The position numbers and the translations under genes were made by a program. Below, piece by piece: positions 37,253-51,779 of a stretch of 64,000 nucleotides of DNA (positions within the stretch are counted from its first letter, which is position 1; each line of letters starts with the position of its first letter). This stretch comes from Dicaeum eximium (Eukaryota; Chordata; Aves; Passeriformes; Dicaeidae): positions 2,800,683 to 2,864,682 of the forward strand of contig VWZP01010273.1 of the NCBI GenBank assembly GCA_013396995.1. Direction: 5' to 3'. The notes under the pieces are model-generated. The model searched no databases and was not told where the DNA came from. It was given only the letters and a program-made list of their open reading frames with translations.

Positions 37253-39699
37253 GATACTGCTTAATAAATTCACATTCCCAGACATAATTACTGGAGTTTG
37301 TGATAAAACAATGTTTATATATTTTTTTTACTCTCAATTTTAATTTTTATAGATTTCTATTATATAAAAATTAGATGTTTTTATTTATCTATAGATATAA
37401 GGGAATAAGTAGACTGGAATGGCCACGTGTTTAAGCTTATGTAACAGAAAGGTGGATGATAGAATATGGACTTTACCAACCTCTCCTTTAGTGAAAGAAA
37501 AACAAGACTTGTGCATAAAACTTAATTTAAAACATTTCTTACTCTGCTGCTCTCCAAGGCCCTTCATCTGTGCACTTGTTCATGACAGCAGTGTCCCAAC
37601 ACTGGATGTAAGGCAGGCGGGGATTTTTATTCAGCAGATATGTAAATTTCATGTCGATGAAGAGTTTTACAGTGCATGTCTGGAGATGTCTGGCTTGTAC
37701 TTTTCAAATTCCTATTGCAGACAGAGTCTTGCTGAGCAGAGTAGTCTGCTTTAATCTTGGGCTCAGCAATTTGCCAAGGATTACATGATTTAGACTGCAT
37801 TCGTAAGTAAATCAGGACCTGATGAGATCCTTTCACTTTATGTCACTTAGAAAAAAGAGGCAAAGGAGATCTAATGTCATAGAAAGCTAAGTCCATATAT
37901 TTGGAAAGCTACAGGCAAAATTTTTTACTATCTTTTGAAAAATATCCTGTAACAGCGGTAGAGGGTAGTAAACAAGGTCTGCAGAACACAGAGGTATGAG
38001 AAGAAAGCAGGTGAGGGAGATGCTGAGATGTCTGAAACATATTTTTATTAAGATGTTTGTTGAGATAGTGGGAAATAAAAATAAAAATGTAATTTTTTTT
38101 TACTGTGCTGTTTCAATAGGATTAAAAAAAATAATTACATGACATTCTTTGAAATGATTCAGAAAGATAAGCAGCAGTAGGCTTGGTGAACACCGTGGGT
38201 TTGGGTTTACACAAAAACTCTGCAAAACAAACCAATTTGCAACAAATATGCCACAATAGGGGGAAACTGATGCTGGAAAATTAACTTTTATTTGAAAAAC
38301 TAAATGACAAAAACAGGTGCACACAATCTGTAGTATTAAAGTCACTGTACCATCTCTCTGCAGGACTTTTCTTCACGATTCATCTACCTTTGATATGTAT
38401 GTACATGTGATATATATGTACAAGTATCTATGTACAAGTGATATATAGCACAATTGTTGGAAGAAAATTTGTCAGAAATTAACAACTTTAAGTTGTGTGA
38501 GATGTATGAGACTTAAAGAATAGATTTACTGACAGAATTCTAGCTTTGTAGAGCAGTGGGGAGCTGAGAAGTTTTACCCTATATGGAATGGGCATTAGCA
38601 GCCAAAGACACTTGGCTGTGTTGCTAGCTGACTTTTTTGGCACCCTATAATGCCAGGATTGTCAAGCAAACTGCTTCTGGCAAGAGGCTTTTTTGAGCAG
38701 TACCATGGATTTTTATATATGACAAACTTTATGGTCCTGTCAGCACTGTTGGTTCAGCCACTTGCTAGGGCAGCTGAAGTGCTGTGAGAATGTCATGTGC
38801 TGAAGAATAAATTATTCTGTACATGTCCCACATTTCTTTTCAGTGAATAGCAGGGCTGATCTGTAGCACAAACGGATCTGTTCTGGAAATACAAGATAAT
38901 ATATACTTGGCAGTAAATGTAAAAGTAAGATGCCAGTTCCAGACCAACTCTGTGTACTCAGCTCTTCTCTAGGATTGTTGTAGTTTCCTATACCATACAG
39001 GCAGTTTTGACTACTAGAAATTCTATGTGTTCCCGCAATATTTGGTTTTTGGTTTAGCCAGCTTTTGTCTTCTTTCTCAAACTATTCACCCATTTTCTTT
39101 GCTGATGGACAGACTCTCTGCATAGTAGACTGGTAAGTATCTTAGGAGTTCTTGGCTTGTGCACAATATCACATGGAAAGTTGTTCAATAGATTATTATG
39201 TAATTTGGTATGTTGTTCCAAATCTGTGAAAAAATGTATTAGGTTATGCAAATCAAACAAGATTTTTGCAAGGAGCAAGAAAACCATCTTGTTTGAGTGC
39301 AATCTAGACAACTTACTGGAATCAGTGGTTTCTCTATGCAGTGGTTTAATGGCATATTAGCTAGTGCTAAACCTGACACAATTTGAACTGTTTATCTGAA
39401 ATACACCACATGAGACTGTTACATCTGTCTACACAGCTGATCCTGTCTTTGGTGTTCCTTAATAGTCTTGCTTTGTTCCTCACTTTTGAAATGTCAATTT
39501 TCTTTTCTAGATATTTCTCCCAAAGTGCTCAGGGTTCTCTACACCTTAACTCTCATTGGCCAGGTATCTAAAAGCAGATATTCTATAAACCCTACAGGCC
39601 ATACAGAAAATATCAATTTGCTAGCTCTCATTTCAAAATGGTGTGTTTTCTCTCTAGGTCTAAGGGAGGATCAGGATAAACAAAAGTTTTACAGTTCCA
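37253..39699. other. Unique non-coding stretch
   Basis: No repeat family or gene was recognised, apart from an AT-rich tandem tract at 38391-38448. A 111-codon plus-strand frame at 37419-37754 has no recognisable motif and is opposed by a minus-strand frame. Confidence 0.5.
38391..38448. repeat. Imperfect TATGTACA(A/T)GTGATATA tandem repeat
   Basis: About three variants of a 14-17-base unit containing TATGTACA and GATATA follow each other. The unit is rich in alternating purine and pyrimidine. It is a short degenerate minisatellite. Confidence 0.7.
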
Positions 39700-39832
39700 T
39701 TAAGTCTTTTCCAAAGCCATTCAAGGCCAGGTTGGATCAAGCTCTGGGTAACCTGGTCTAGTGGTAAGTGGAACAAGATAATATTTATGGTCCCTTCCAA
39801 TGCTTACCATTCTGCAATTCTATGATTTTATA
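39700..39832 (+). mobile_element. CR1 LINE 3' terminus, short
   Basis: CATTCAAGGCCAGGTTGGAT, AAGCTCTGGGTAACCTGGTC, GGTCCCTTCCAATGCTTACC and ATTCTATGATTTT occur in the CR1 consensus order, giving the last 130 bases of the element in sense orientation. Upstream sequence shows no further CR1. A 97-codon frame ending at 39761 merely runs into it. Confidence 0.9.
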
Positions 39833-41254
39833 AACTATTTCCTCTGACATATAAGCAGCTGCAACAGTGTTTACTGCCTTCCACTTTTTATTTCATCAGT
39901 CTAATGGCACATGGGAGCTGAGGTACCATTTTGAATGAAGACCACACAAGTGTGATTATTAAAGTACTTCAAATAATATTTTTAAACCATCTTTTCAGTC
40001 ATACAAACTTTCTTTTATACAGATAAAAACGGTGCTTTTGCCAATAAATATATTAGGAAAACGTCTTTTCCCAGTACACAGATGTTCTTTGATACACTGC
40101 AGTCTTTCAAGAAGACAAAATTTCAGGAAATTTGTGACTTTTAAGTGTATGAGGGAAGAGACACGATTTGCAGTTAACACTGCATAGTTATAAAGACAAA
40201 CAAATTGTTCACTACAGAAAGAAAATATAAAATGGAAATGCAGACAACACTGAAAAATGGTGTTAATGGAGGCAACTTTCATAACTGATATTGAAAAAAC
40301 AAAAAAGTTTATTCAACTACCAATTAACAGAGACCAAAGCTGCAGTTTAAGGTAGACTATGATGTTGAATGATACCCAATTTGCCTGAATCTAAGCATAA
40401 CTGAGCTTGATATTACTGTAATAAATATTGAGTTGGGTTTTATTTGCAATGTGAACTCATCTAGGTAACATTTTCATGCACATTTGTTCACATGGATGTT
40501 TGCCGATACAAAGACTAAAGACAAAGGAAGGAGTATAGAAAAAAACAAACACTTTTTTTTTTTTCAAAATTCATCCCTCATGTAAAACAAAAGTCAGAGA
40601 ACTCAGAGCTATATTAAAAAAAATTAAGCAAAGACTGAAGAAAATATATTTTTCCTTCTTCCATTTTGATTGGCATAATCTTTTGAAGCAGAAAATTTGC
40701 CACTTTTTAAACAATAACCAGAGAACAGAGATAGCATGTGTAAATGTGGTGCCACTTATTTTTCCTCACGTAGCACATAGTTTAGTTTATAGAGTATAGA
40801 AACAAAAGCAATTATGGAAAGGACAAAACAGAATTAGTTGAAGGTACATGTATTGCACTAATTTGCACCAGAGTACAGCTCATTAATTCCATTGCACTTT
40901 TTTTAATTTCCTGCTTCTTATAATTTCCCTTCTTTTTTCCCTTTTCTTTTTTTTTTTTTCTCTCTCTCTTGGTAATGTAAATTCATTCTCTAGCCAGAAC
41001 TAAGAAGCTAAAAAGATTTAGGTCATGATTAAATGCTCCAGTACCAATGACTATGAGTAGATGTAAACCAATGAAAAGGATTCCATTTCTCAGTTAGCTG
41101 AAGATATCTGACTCCACAGCCTTTTTTCATTAATTTTCAAGACATTCAGTGAAAATAGCACCATTCCATAGTTTCTACATTGTCCTGGGCTGACTTTATG
41201 AGGCTCATTATACATCTAGGAAGTGTAAATGGACACAGCTACTTCTATCTTAAA
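39833..41254. other. Unique non-coding stretch
   Basis: No gene or mobile element was recognised. T and CT low-complexity runs occur at about 40550-40565 and 40936-40972. Confidence 0.5.
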
Positions 41255-41324
41255 TTTGCAGTAGGCAGAGCATACTAGCCATACTGTGAAGAAAATTAAC
41301 TCTACCCCAGCCAAAACCAGCACA
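41255..41324 (-). mobile_element. Short 5' fragment of the ERVL-type LTR
   Basis: The minus strand starts at 41324 with TGTGCTGGTTTTGGCTGGGG and continues GTTAATTTTCTTC, matching the first 40 or so bases of the LTR at 8717-9304 with few differences. Further matching (GCTAGTATG, then a weaker GCAAATTT) fades by about 41255. It is the same family and the same strand as the 9-kb copy. The truncation just after the 5' end suggests deletion or heavy decay. Confidence 0.65.
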
Positions 41325-42299
41325 ATTTTATGTCAAATAATGGCATTACAGTAAATGTATTTTCTTTAAGTAATCAAGAATGAGGTGTTTGTCTACAAGG
41401 GGTTTGTCAGTAACTTGAAACAAACTGAATTAAACAGATTGCTTACAGCTTAATCATGTACTGATAAAATGCCTATGTCTTAACCTCTCTCACTGATAAG
41501 GACAAATCAAAATGAAATTTATTCATTGGTTATTACTGAATACAATTTCCTCAGTGAATTAAAATGGTAAACAAAAGTATAAATATATGTATAAAAAAGC
41601 ATAATTCTTTCGAGTGGTGTGCACTCTTAAGATGGGAATCAGAAGCAGATATGATAAACAATAAAAACTGGCAAATCACATATTTAAACACAGAAATTTA
41701 TATGTACATAAACAATCCTTCAGATGGGCCAACACATGCACCGTAGACAGCATCTTAATACTAGGTTACTTTTAAATTCCAGCATTATAAAAGACATTTG
41801 CAAGAAAGGGGTGCTTAAGCCATGACCATATATTGCTGACTCTAAAAGTAGAAGAAGCAGATATGGCAGCTACCCATTGCTAGACAGCACAGAGCTATGC
41901 ACATTTTCCCACCCTAATTGTTAACTCCTCTTCAGTCTGAAGGGAATGTTTTTCTTCAAATTTCACTTCTTCCAGGCACCCCAAATTGCTGAATCTGGGC
42001 CAGAGGATTCATGATGAAAGAAAGGGGTATGTGAAAAGATGACTCCTAAGCTTCGTGTGTAGGGTGATAACAATTTCTTAATCCATTTCTACATTTTCCT
42101 AGATGCAAACGCTGTATTAAAAATATAATGCAATTGTAAACTCACAGTCCTGGTCATGTTCTGGCTTAAACAGGAGATACTTACCTTAATTAATACCCTG
42201 GTTTCTCTTCAGTTTGTAGAAATCTGTCACCTTTTACTAAAGATTCCTGTGAAGACAAACAGGAACAAATGGGGTGGTTTTTTTGGTTTTTTTGGGTTT
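41325..42299. other. Unique non-coding stretch
   Basis: No gene or mobile element was recognised. A (GGTTTTTT)-like tract at about 42272-42304 abuts the next CR1 copy. Confidence 0.5.
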
Positions 42300-42702
42300 T
42301 TTTTAAGCAAACAGGAGCAGGAGTTGTTTAGCCTGGAGAAAAGGAGACTCATGTGACCTTATCACTCTCTACAACTTCCTGAAAGGTGGCTGTAGCCAGG
42401 TGGAGTTGGTCCTTTCTCCAGGCAGAAACTGACAGAATGAGAGTGACAGAGTCTCAAGTTGCATCAAGGGAAATATAGGTTAGATATTAGGAAAAAGTTT
42501 TTTATGGAAAGAGTGATAAAGTACTGGAATTGTCTGCCTGGGGAGGTGCTGGAGTCACCATCCCTGGATGTGTTTAAACAAAGACTGGATGTGGCACTCG
42601 ATGCCATGGTTTAGTTGAGGTGTTAGGGCTGGGTTGGACTCCATGATCTTGAAGGTCTTTTCCAACCTAGACATGCTGTGATTCTGTGATTCTGTAATTA
42701 CA
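42300..42702 (+). mobile_element. CR1 LINE 3' end fragment, about 400 bp
   Basis: In sense order the sequence shows GAGTTGTTTAGCCTGGAGAA, GACCTTATCACTCTCTACAA, CTTCCTGAAAGGTGGCTGTA, TTAGATATTAGGAAAAAGTT, CTGGGGAGGTGCTGGAGTCA, CCATCCCTGGATGTGTTTAA and a terminus with GTGATTCTGTGATTCTGTAA. This is the best-preserved CR1 3' end in the window, with two clear copies of the terminal GATTCTGT octamer. It is 5'-truncated and non-coding. Confidence 0.95.
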
Positions 42703-45700
42703 TGCAAGATATTCTGTAGTATTACCAAAGATTTGACATCTGCATGGGCTGTTCAGCCTTGGCAGTCCTGAATTAAATCAAAGATTAATTGGAGTAGGGT
42801 GCATGGTGATTTCACAAATTAAAATATATCACTAGTTCTTCACATGTAACAAGAAATGGCTTCAAAACACCTTGAAATTTTGTTTCTTCAATAGCAACTG
42901 TCACTGGATTTCTGCCATGAAAAAAGTCTTTCTGGAAGAAAACTTCCATGAGGGCAATTTTGAGAAGTTGCCAATGAGATGCAGATACAGCCCTTGCTTG
43001 ACCCAGGAAACGTCTAGATATATTTTATGGGATTTAGCTAGCCATACCTCACCCCTGAGGATTTATGAGTGTTGCCTGGGTACAATTCTGTTTATTTATT
43101 TCAGTGCATATTCAGTCATTAAAACAAGTCACTGGCACCTAGAAAGAAAAACTGTTCTCCAATTACAAGTGATGCATTCTCAAGAGATGGAGTGGATCCC
43201 TAGTCAGAGTCTTTAGTACTGTGCATTGTGCAACTCCTTCCTCTTGTGGGCTATGAAAATATTTCCTTTGAAATGTAATGGTTTTGTGTCTGTGAGTCTG
43301 CATGGAATTTTTCTACCGTTTTCTATTCTTTTTTATGTCTCAGTGGATGCCATCAAGGAGGCAGAATACACTTTTTTATTTGATCAGTCCTCCCAAACCC
43401 TTTGCTTGGTTTCCTCTTTCCCCATGCTCTCAGCTCTCCTGTTTAGATGTTTTTCCTTGAGAATGCCATCTAAGTTGCATTCTTTATCTGTGATGATTTA
43501 TTAGCAACTCTAACACCTTTAAGATATAGAGAGTACCTATAAAACATACATAATCTGAGCAAAAAGAGGAAAAGGGCATAAGGCAGAAACACCCAGAGAC
43601 TCTGGAAAATATTCAAAAGTAAAACTCGACAGAAAAAATTTCTTCGCTATTTCCTAGAGAAAAATAACATATCTGGGAGAAAAATGTACAGAAAGGAACA
43701 CAGAGAGAATCCAGCAAAGAGAAGTGCTTCTCATACATCTGTCTGACCTTGTTTCTTGCAATCTTATATGTTGCAGGTTGAAGAGAAGCACAGTGTTAAT
43801 GACCCAAACAGAAGAGGAGGGTTGTCTAAGTCCTTGAGTGTGAAAAAAGTCTATCTATCTAAATAACTTTATTTATAGTGGGCTTAGGTACCTGTCAAAT
43901 GTATTCACTACCTCTCAATAATAATATTTCATCCGTGAACATACAGTCTGCAAACTGAATGCAAGACTGGAAGAGTTTCTGGGTGCAGACATACTTGTTA
44001 GGGTATCTGGCAAAATGCCTGAGTCTGATAAAAATTGTTTGTCCTTGAATGAGACAAAATACAGACTTCCTGCCACAAATGCTGCCCAGGGAAAAAGCCT
44101 GCAAACAGATATCAATGCTATCAGTACAAGTCTGCTGCAGCAGCTTCTTCTCAGTCTCCACTAGCAATATGGCATGGGCTGCCTGGGTCCTGCACCTCAC
44201 ACATATTTCTTGATGGGTAAAAGTATCTGATAAACACTTAAGAAATCTAAGATAAAGGCTCCATGTCATCTTTGAGTGACTGGTGGAGTTAAGGAAGGTG
44301 GCAAAGTGGGCAGTCAAGGAGGGGGGTTCTGCAGTGACTGATGCGAGCAATGGAACTCCAGAGGATCAAGGAACCTGTAGCTGGACTATCAATACTGATA
44401 TTTCACTTGGCAAGAAAGAGGATGTTAGGATACTGCTAAGTTCAGAGACAGGCAGCTCTATTAATTACTTTTTGCTGTGGGTGGTCAGCCAGAAGTTGAG
44501 TACAAAAGATCCCTGGTAGCTGCAAAGTAAGCACTAACAGCTAAAATGCTTTTGAATTTCTCATTTTCCCAGGAAAACATCAGATTTTTCAATGAACTCT
44601 CTTCCTGCTGGCATTCTTCAGCCTCACTTCTGACACCAGCAGCATGTCCTGCTCTACTGCACTGCATCTTTAGGGTATCCCCTTTCTCTTCTTAGTTGGT
44701 CCTATCTCTTCTGCTTATACTGAGTTTACGGCCAGAATCAATAATCTAGGTAAGGCATGAATAATTTATACCCACCAGGATCAGTTTTTGTCTCCCACAG
44801 GAGCCTATGCGAGTGATCATTTTTAAACTCATCTCTCAGATTTGTGTACTCACTCTGCCACTTCACAACTGCTGGAGTCACGAGACTACCTATACTTCTT
44901 GAAACCTGTATCTCAGCTGTCTTTGCTTTGTCAATAAAAAATTGATTCTGCAGATGGATCTTATTGATACTGTAGGAAGTTTAGCCAAATTATTTTTCTT
45001 CTAACTTTCCTGCTTGAATTCAGTTCTAAAATACCTATATAACATCTCCTGCTATATGAAACAAAACACATATTTGGCCTGCTTCCAACTATATTTTTTT
45101 AAGATTTATAGTTGTTAACTGTTTTCTGTTAAATAAGTGCTGATTTGCATTACCTTGAGTACAACTTCACCAGCCATTGTCCCAGGCTTCAAAAATATCC
45201 TCTAAAATCTCTCTCAGGTATTGCAAAGTTAACCCACAGCAGCAGACAGGTTAGACAACCTGACTCATGTTAATAACCATTTTTTTTCCCCATCTATTTA
45301 ATAGCTCATGAAATTTAAAAGCCAGGTTCTTCAATTACCTTATGCATTTCAACCAATTCATTCAGGTAACGTCTCCCTGCAAAAATGAGATAACATGCTG
45401 TAAAGATAAAAGTGTACCAACATGCACTTTCCTGAATGTCTGCATTATGGGGGTTCTGCATGTCAGAGCTACTGTGCTAGTTGAAGACAACTTGAAATAA
45501 GCCCTTTAATTGATCTGAACATAAAATGCTGTAAAAATGTAAAAGAGGGTCTTAGGCTGTCAGTAGTTTGGTTAGCTCACAGTGTATTGTCTCTAGTCTA
45601 ATTTATTTAATGTACATGGTGATAACAATGGCTAAAATTCATCTGCTGGCATGTGTCAATACATTTCAACAATCATTAACAACTGGTTATTGGAAAGTTT

Positions 45701-46670
45701 TCTTATATTTCTTTCTTGAATATAGACTCACTAAATCACAGGGTATTTTAGCAGAATATCCCCTGGGTCATTTGTGGTGCCCATTTTTGTATGAAACGTG
45801 CCTTTTCACCATCTCTGGCTGTAATAGAAGTTCACAGTGTTTATAGAGAGGAAAAATGTTGGGAAACTGTTCCAGTGTGCTGCAGGCTTTCTGAGAACAG
45901 ATGTCAGCTAGACATAAAAAAAACCCCTTGGCTCAACTGAGTTTACCTTATAGACATCCTTGGGCTATTAAAAAAACAACCTTGACTTCTGTTCCCCATC
46001 ACATAGAATTAGTTTGCTGTTGCCTTCATGCTTGATCTAACACCACTGAATTTAGTAGTCCTATGCCAGGGATGAATTCGGCCCTTGGTCTTTAAAGCAA
46101 CCTTTCCCCTTGTGTGTAACAAAAACACCATATGGTGAGTCCTTGGCTTGGTATCCACAGCTCAGCTTGCTATCACTCCTTTGTGATGCTGTTGCTGGAA
46201 AAGCTTAGAGCCTGCAGATCTGGTTCAGTCAATTAAAAATCTGCAACAACAGAGGGTGAAAAAGGAGTTAACAGAGAGCTTCATCCATAGAAATCCTCCT
46301 GCTCATACTCCAGGGGCTTTACAGGCCCTCATACAGGTTGAGTTGTTTACTGTTTATGAAGTCATGGACTTGAGATGCACACAGAATCAGAACAACAATC
46401 CTCTTCTGAAAATGATTCAATTATTCCTGTAGTTCAGTCAGCGAGACCTTCCTTCTCCTAAGTACTGGAAAAGAAGCAGTGCCTGGATAAGCTCCCCTGC
46501 ACACTATCTCAAATGAAGACCTTTGCCATAGAATATATTCACCAGTAGTGCAGCAAGGAGTTAGGGAGCCCAGTGAAGCAGCTTTGTCATAGTGCACAAT
46601 CTATTCACAATCAGAGGACCTTCACTCAAAAATTCTCCTCCCCATGTTGAAACTGTAAACCAGGAAACTA

Positions 46671-46690
46671 CAGTTACATCAATGTAACTG
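46671..46690. repeat. Perfect 9-bp inverted repeat
   Basis: CAGTTACAT at 46671-46679 pairs with ATGTAACTG at 46682-46690 across two bases. It is a near-palindromic site with no associated gene and may be chance. Confidence 0.8.
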
Positions 46691-49600
46691 CTGAATTTAA
46701 TTGTCCAAAGTGTTTTTTCCCTATACTGGTAAAAAACCTGCTCTTGCATGTTGCAGACTAGGTTGAACTGTAATTTGCCAGTTTCTTCAAAGCCTCTCCA
46801 GTGATTTCCTCCCTAAAGCCATATCATGGCATCCTTGTGCCAGGAACTGCAGAGCTGCACCTCTGCCTTTTACCACCTGCTTTGTAGCAGGATTAGCTCC
46901 TGTAAGGTCTGGTTTTTTGCCATCCTTTGACTTGCTGTTTGTCTCAAGCATGTCTCCAGTTTCTCTGCTGAGCTGCATGTGGAAAATAGCTTGCAGATAA
47001 AAAAATGTCAGTTTGATGATTTCAGCTCTCTCCTTGAAGCTGTTCTAACACATTCAAGACTTCTGCTGTTGGATATCAAAATACTAAATTAATATTTTTT
47101 CTTATTTAAAGGTGGCTTTGTATATAAAAAAGAATTCAAACACTCTTATATATAATTATATTGTTTTATCCAAAGTTATAGGAAGTGTTGGGTTTCCTTT
47201 GCAAATAAATTAATTAGTCTTTCACTTGAAAATGAATCCTTTAGGGACTTTTTGTACTGTTTCCAATCATGCACTTGTCTCAGCTAAGCTCAGAAACAGA
47301 GAGACAGCTCTTCAAACTTCCTGCATCATTAAAATTCACAGAGCATTTATGGAAGAAGAACCATTAAAAGATTTATTTCTATGTTACTGGTGGGGTTGTT
47401 TTCTCTTGTTTTTAATAATTGATGGTCTTTTTTCCTGCAGAATGAATTTGTATACTTGCAGTATGGCACAGAGGAAAATTCACAAAGCATAGATGAGCTT
47501 GAGAGGTGCCACCTCTTCTGAGTCCCTCTTCATTTGAGGGGGAGAGGTAAACTTTTCTGAAGAGAAATTCTAGAATAAGAGCCTATTTTGAGGCTTATAA
47601 GTCTTCTCCCAAAGGAGCTGTCTCTGTCAGTTGACAACAGGCCTGGAGGTTAAAATCTCCAGTACTAAAGTTATCCTTTGTGGACACCCTCTCTTCTTGC
47701 AGGGCTTTTTACTGAACAATCACCTACTTTCTATTTCACAGATTTCTGCCTCACTGGGTGCACTGAAGGGAAGAACAGGCTGTGTCAGTACTTATTTATT
47801 TTTCCTGCCAGCCTCTCTGTCAACCTGTGGTCTTTTGCTTTATTTACTGCCAACTGTTCAGACCCTACTCTGAGTGCAGAAAACATATCATTGTCCAATC
47901 CAACTGTGAGATGAGAGGGTAGGATTGTTCTCCTTTTACTAATCAGGACATGAAGGGCAGTGAAATTACAGACATAAAAGAAAACTGTAAACACCCTGAG
48001 ACACATGAGTAGGGCTTGAATGTTCAGAGCAGAGCTCCTGTGGCTGGGACAGTAGCTGATAAATAATACATAGTTTTCATTTTCTGTATGAGCCAGTACC
48101 AGTGGAGGATGAAATCCACAACTTAGAATATTTTCCAGCTTTGATGAGTGCTGTGTCTCTGGCATGTGTGGGTCCATTTCTGCAGTTGGAGAGATGCTTT
48201 GCCCTCCCCTAGGCCTGCATCTCCCTGTCCCTTTAGCTTGTTCCTACCCAGTCCTCCTATGAATTTCTTGGGGGCTCCCTCTCTATAACCCTGAATGCCA
48301 TACCCTCCTCTGCAGATCTTTATTCAACTCTTTGCATCCTTTATTCATGCATCCTTTGCATCCATGTGTTCACTATTTTCAGCCTTGCTGTCCTAGTTTC
48401 ACTGTGTTTTTCCCTCTCCCAGCATACTTCTTGCTCATCTATGTCTTTTGCCTTGTAAGGCTGCATTTCCCCACCTCACAGGCTGCTGTGCTTCCTCCTG
48501 TGCTCCAGCAACAGCACTGGAATGGGCATTCTCATAGAATTGCTCATAGCAGTCAGAAGTAATAATTTCAATAAGTAAAAAATTTCTGTTTCAAAGGCAA
48601 TTTGCACACTCTTCAGAAGGAGGAACACTGGAAATACGAAAAACAGTAAGGATTTTTTTGCAGGCTAGTAAGTTGACCATGCTTTTATAGGCATCCTTTG
48701 AAACAGCTGCTTTCCTGAGTCAAAGCAGGGATATATTGGAAGGCCTTATTCCACAGAGTCTTAGTCTCAATGGAACATAAACCAATTACTAGTCCTTGCT
48801 GCTATTGTTGGAAACTTTCTAAAAGAAACTCTCTAAAAAAATTCTGTCTGAAGTGCATTTGCTGACATGGAAAATTTTAGCAGCAACAGCTGAAATTTGA
48901 CAAACTGGTAGATAACTGAATGCAGATCTTATACAGAAAGTGTTAGATGGCAGCTCATATTCCTACTCAGCTCCATTTATAATGTGCCACTTTTCAATTG
49001 CTACAGTAATGGATGAGAAAAATATTATTCAACTTTTCATCATTTTCTTGTAATTATAAATGGAATAATTACATTATTAAGTGTATCAAACTTTTCACAT
49101 AAAATGTGTTTATGGTTTCAGGATATTCTTATTTAGGTTTTAATGACAAAATGCATAACGTTATTTTAGACTGAAATCAATAGAATATGTAGTCATGATA
49201 ATTTTTTCAGTTATTATGAATATGTGTTATTTTTGGCACTCAAGTTCTATGCTTTTTCTATTTTTTGTATTGTTTGATTTTACACATACTAATGTGTAAA
49301 CACTGTTGCAGAAAAATTGTCTTAGCAGGAGAAACAGGTTATTCTTTTTAAGGTAATTGTTTTGTTGAGTAAACATAAACTGCTTGCTCTTTCTCTAGAC
49401 TGCTGCAACTCATAGGAAGATTATGAGTCACCAAGCAGCAGACCTCTGCAAACAGAATAGGAAATTAGATTTGTAAGAGCTTTTCCATTTAGGCATGGAA
49501 GCTGTTCTAAAACCAGAAGTATTGTTTGAATCTTCATGTTAACTGTTGTAATGTAATTGCAGCTAATAAAGAAAGCTCAAAGGTCTATTTGGGTAGAGCA

Positions 49601-51747
49601 GATGAAACAGCCAGATACAAACCCCACGTTTATCAGAGGAAGTAGCTGTTTAGCTGGAAAGGCTTGTATCCCTATTTCATTTCTTTTCTGTGACACAAGA
49701 AGACAATGTTCAGCCTTAGCCAATACAGAATAGACAATCTTGAGGAAGCCCTGAGGTATTTTGTTTCAATATCCTTATTCTAACAGATGCAGACTGGAGC
49801 TCTCCAGTAAACGTGCGTATGCAAAAACACAGGCTGGGCTTTTCCTCTGACTGCAGAAACTACGGAGTAATCAACCAAATACTCCACAGAGCTCCTACCC
49901 ATCTGCCATATGACACCATTTAATAAACTGCATTTTTTGTAATCCCCAGACAAAATTTGCACATCTGTTAGCTGCATTAGCCACCTGGGCTTGTAATAAT
50001 ATTTCTGAAGTATTTTAAAATAAACGTGTTTCAAAAAAGTTAGCGCATTTCTTTGAAATTGTCTATCACAAAAATGCATTCTCCAAGTCCGAGTTTGTAG
50101 TGATTCAGTTTTCTCACCTTCTGCTGCTCTCAACAAGAGGATAACTCCTGGGAATCATGAGCATTGATACTTATAAGCTGCAGGAAATGGGTCTAGACAG
50201 TACCTGTTTCTCCTCCTGTGGTAATATCTCTAGGTTTCTAACTACATAGGCAAAAAAATAAAAATAAAAAAGAATGTTTACTTGCATGCTATTTATCAGC
50301 CCTTGAAATAAACTTCAAATTTAGCCGTGCTTAGAGTTGTAGGGTAGTGCTTACTCATGATGGGAGCACAAGGTAGTTTGCCTTGCACAAGCTACTGACT
50401 CTTCATTTCTGTTTTGTGGCAGGGACCCTGCACACTAGAGCTGCATTTGCTTTCTGTGAAGCAGCACTCTAGGTCTGTCCTTGTCAATGGTTAAAAATAG
50501 ATGAGAAGACAGACGTTTCTTTAATGGGAAAGCAGAGAATAGTGCTGGGGCTATAACTTGTCCTACTGACATTATCAGACAATTACCTAAGTTTCGAGAA
50601 CTCGTGTGCATATTCTGCCTTTGAGATGCTCAGTAACACTGATGGAAAGACGTGTGATGTAGTTTTTATGCACAGCAATATTGAAAACACATGGATGTTA
50701 CAGCAGAGGCTTTTGTATTTCTGATACAGAGATTTGTACATACATATTTTATTGTGAAACAGCATTTAGTTGCTGAGACATCAGCAGAGTGCAGAGTCAC
50801 TTTATTCTTTTTTCAGTTCATTGAGTGTGAAGAAACAACTAGGAGTTTTAACTCGGTATCAGTGAAATATCATTTTCTTAGGTAGGTTCTTGGGAAGTTA
50901 AATTTTATCTTTATTATACACTTAACACAGTTTCCACAAGGGGTAAATGATTATTAATAGCAGATCTTGCACATTTAATGAGCACCTGCTATGCAGTGTG
51001 GGTCAGTGTTTTTGATGAAACATTATGAAACACTTACTATAATTAGTACAATTAGGCCTTTCTGTAGGCTGCCCGGTCTGTAGAAAATCAGCTTCTGAAA
51101 CTTACTTTGTGGTGTTTATACTACCTGCTGATTTAAACAAGTTTCTGGCTGTTTGGGCAACATCCATTAAATTGTCAGCTTTTCTGGAGAAGTGCTTAGC
51201 AGTAGTGGTTATAACCATGCAGAAATGTCTGTATTTGATTAGGCCAATTGCCCATTTATACATCTGTCCTATCTTTGACAATGGCTTGTATGAAATTATT
51301 CGAGGGGAAATGCAAAACACTGCCTCCAATACAAGTACAAAACCTCATCCTTAATTGAAAATTTCTCTTTAGTAGTCCTCTAATGCATTCTCTGCAAGCA
51401 TGTGTATGACATCTAAAATGGGTGGTTCTTGTTTAATTTAGCTCTCTACTTGCTTTTTTCTTGTGAAAAAATCTTTGTTCAAACATGCACGGTATGGACC
51501 AGCACTGCTATGCTGATGCCACGCTGCTGTTTGGACATGGCCTGTACATGACCTAGACACTGTCTCCTTCCTGCTTCAGCTTTAATCTACCTCATTTATT
51601 TAGATTATCAGTTCTGCATGCAGAACAGCCAAAAAATCATCCCTTATGCAGAAACCCCACATCTCTACATCTGTACATAGCAAAAATAATTAACAAGAAA
51701 ATCCTTTTTAAGTTTCATAGTAAACTGGATTACTAAGATCATTACAC

Positions 51748-51778
<31 letters not shown>

Positions 51779-51779
51779 T
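51748..51779. repeat. (TTAT)8 microsatellite
   Basis: Eight perfect tetranucleotide units. It is a simple sequence repeat likely to vary in length between individuals. Confidence 0.97.
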
